Assembly (NCBI GenBank): GCA_013397115.1
Contig: VWZW01001370.1
Coordinates: 445,029 to 509,028, forward strand
Direction of reading: 5' to 3'
DNA: 64,000 nt
Source: Edolisoma coerulescens
Lineage: Eukaryota; Chordata; Aves; Passeriformes; Campephagidae
Below, piece after piece: positions 61,666-64,000 of the stretch; positions within the stretch are counted from its first letter, which is position 1; the number at the start of each line of letters is the position of its first letter. The translations under genes were made by a program, and so were the position numbers. A model generated the notes under the pieces. It was not told where the DNA came from. It saw only the letters and a program-made list of their open reading frames with translations, and searched no databases.

Positions 61666-64000
61666 TCTGGAAGAGGCACATTTACTCACGGTGAGGAGAG
61701 CACAGGGGTCGGGTGGGAGGAACACACCTGTGGGGGTCTCTGGGAGTTTAATTCCGACTGGAGTGGGAGAGAAGTGGGAAGTGAGGTGTTCCTGGAGCAG
61801 GGAGCACCGAGGGGCAGCAGGGTGGGCGCTGTCGGAGCGACAGTCCCACGGAGCCCTCGGAGCTGGGAACGGCAGGAGCTGGGGAAAGCTCTCCGTGCTT
61901 GGAGGCACACACAGGCCCTGCCTCTGCCCAACATTTGCTGTTCCTCTCCTCGTCCTCCCAGCCCTCACCACACGAGCAGCCCTGGGTTTTCACCTGGGGC
62001 TTTGCTCTGAGCTGGTGGCAGGTCCCAGGGAGCCTGGCAGGAGGGAGGGGAAGGTGCCAGGGGTGCCGAGGGTTTGGTTCAGTGGTACCAGCACCGATAG
62101 GCATCCCCAAACCCTCCCACCCTGACCCAGGGCCAGGGACATGGGGGCTTGGCTGCTGCTGGGGCTGAACCAGGACAGCATTTCTGTGGGCAGTGTTTGG
62201 TTTCTCAGAGCCTCATCTCAGACTGAGTGGTTTTGGGGGTGGCACATGGCAGAAGACGTGGTCAACTCTCTGCCAGTCCAGGGGATCAGCTCTGCTCCCA
62301 CTGAGGGTCATCTAGGAGGGTGAAGTCCTCAGGCTTTGCAGGAGATTCACAGGAGCTCTCCTGCCCTGAGCAGCACAGCAGCTCCCTTCCTGCAGGGATG
62401 AGAACATCCCAAATCCTTGTCCTTGCAGTCCTGGAGAACAACAAACTTCTGGATGAAGGTAAGGAGGGAAAACTCCCTGGTAAGAACTTTGTTTAATTGC
62501 CAGGCAGTGTCTCCAAGGCACAGCCCCAAAAAATTAATGATGAAGGAGCTTGTTATGACTTAGCAAAAGACATCTGCAAATATCTAATGGAAGGCAGAGA
62601 GCTGTCCTAAGCTGGCTTTTTAAAATTGCCTCAAACCCATAAATGAGGTAACAGAGTCTGTAGAGTATCCCACATAATGAGTACCTGCTAGAAGAGGTCT
62701 GTTAGCTGGGGAAAGCTTTGCTATTAAATTAAATCCCTCCCAATTTAAATTAAAACCTGCCAATTAGATATGAAGTGTAAACTGGTCACTTCCCACAGCT
62801 TTGCAAAGTTGGGCGCATTAAATTCCCCGTGTGTTTCACCGTGCAGGAGGTTTAGATGCATAAACAGAGCGCTGCTGAATTAAACACAAAAGAGAAGGAG
62901 CAGAAGTAAGTGCTCCAGGTAATCCATCATGCTGGATTAGTCCTTCACTGGGATGTCTTCAAGGCTTCTTTCACCAGGGGGGACCTTGTGGCTCTGCACA
63001 AGTCCCTGACAGGAGGGGGCAGCCGGGGGGGTCGGGCTCTGCTCCCAGGGAACAGGGACAGGAGGAGAGGGAACGGCCTCAGGCTGGGCCAGGGGAGGCT
63101 CAGGTTGGACACCAGCAGGAATTTCCCCATGGAAAGGGTGGTCAGGCCTTGGCAGGGGCTGCCCAGGGAGGATTGGAGTGCCCATCCCTGGAGGTGTCCA
63201 AGGAGTGCCTGGAGGTGGCACTCAGCTCTGGGCTGGGGACAAGGTGGGCATCGGGCACAGCTGGGACTCGATGGCCTCTGAGATCTTTTCCAACCTTGGT
63301 GATCCTCTGTGTGATTCCATGTGATTCTCAGTGCTCTGGATGTGGGATTTCCTGCCATTCTGGTGACTTTTACTGTCCTAAACTTCATTCTTCTACTCTT
63401 TCAAAACCTTTCCTCCTTTTCCCAGCAAACCAGGGCCTCTCCCTGCTCAGCGTTGCCCTCCAAGATGCCCCTGTACACACAGGAAAGAGAAGCTCAGCAA
63501 TTCCCCAGGCACTGCCTGCTCTTTCCAGAGCCACAGCCTGGGCTGTTCTCTTGTCAGCTGAAGAAGAATGGTCTGTTGACAACAAAATGGATCCGATTGT
63601 TTTATTATATATATCTGCCTGCATAATTCACCAGTTGGGCAGGCAGGGTAGTGGGGAGATATTTATAGATACTAGAAATGTCACCAGGGTGCTCATTCTT
63701 CATCCTTTGAAAATCATCACAGGAAAGAGTTGGCTGCAAAATGCTACAAGAGGACGGTGAATAATTTGATGCTTTAGGGGGTGGGAAAAAAATCTGACAG
63801 GCATGAGATTTTCCAGCCATATCTGCCCAAACCAGGCAATTAAATCCAGCTGGACAGGCTTTTCTTTAGGAGTGATTCATTAGTCAAAGGTCAACGTTTT
63901 CTGTCCATGAGCTCTTGGAGACAGCTGCCCGCTTGGCACTGCCATGTGCACCTTCCTCTGCTCCCCTGGGCTGGGGTGGAGGGGCCCGGCACAGGCAGGA
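61666..64000. other. intergenic sequence downstream of the dynein gene
   Basis: GC-rich from about 61.7 to 62.4 kb, then AT-rich to 62.95 kb, one CR1 copy (62977-63323), then unassigned. No exon of a neighbouring gene was recognised on either strand; I looked for the PGS1-type end expected tail-to-tail beside DNAH17 in mammals and did not see it. Confidence 0.6.
62977..63323 (+). mobile_element. CR1 LINE fragment downstream of the gene
   Basis: ggggggaccttgtggctctg, caggctgggccaggggaggc, ggtggtcaggccttggcagg and gatcttttccaaccttggtg. Closely related to 10001-10395. Confidence 0.88.

Noticed and set aside
61006..64000. Exons of a tail-to-tail neighbour such as PGS1 on the - strand
   Set aside because: None of the - strand translations showed recognisable motifs.

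Overview
The window is a piece of bird nuclear DNA holding the 3' end of one very large gene, an axonemal (outer-arm, beta-class) dynein heavy chain, on the + strand. Fourteen coding exons between 4235 and 61005 splice in frame with GT-AG borders into 884 codons ending in TGA. They encode the end of the motor: the C-terminal part of AAA5, all of AAA6 with its lid, and the C-terminal domain. The closest family is the DNAH9/DNAH11/DNAH17 clade. The C-terminal residues look most like DNAH17 as I remember it, with DNAH9 the main alternative. The 5' part of the gene lies outside the window.

The avian origin is inferred from about thirty 5'-truncated CR1 LINE tails in both orientations, a tRNA-Ile-like SINE with a CR1-type tail at 49806-49920 (resembling the zebra finch family TguSINE1, so perhaps a passerine), and GC-rich exons in a compact intron landscape. 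No bacterial, plasmid, phage or CRISPR structure is present, and no second protein gene could be supported.

Layout: 1-4234 is upstream intron. Exons 1-4 (4235-11023) encode the end of AAA5 and the run into AAA6. A 12.4 kb intron with several AT-rich islands follows (11024-23401). Exons 5-8 (23402-40124) encode AAA6, exons 9-10 (43589-44304) its lid, and exons 11-14 (45075-61005) the C-terminal domain. The 3' UTR probably ends near a poly(A) signal at 61638. From about 61.7 kb to the end only unassigned sequence and one CR1 copy are seen.

The main non-coding observations are: an 886-bp direct duplication joined by a single N (5451-7223), almost certainly an assembly artefact; an inverted repeat with about 510-bp, nearly identical arms inside intron 12 (49277-49786 and 52612-53121); a 430-bp element with about 66-bp terminal inverted repeats in intron 8 (41001-41430); a probable antisense solo LTR ending 65 bp before exon 7 (30622-31017); an unresolved 31-bp minisatellite containing a 131-N gap (34703-34993); and three further minisatellites (52119, 55831, 58465). 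I found no convincing new biological system. The inverted repeats and assembly defects are the points most worth checking.
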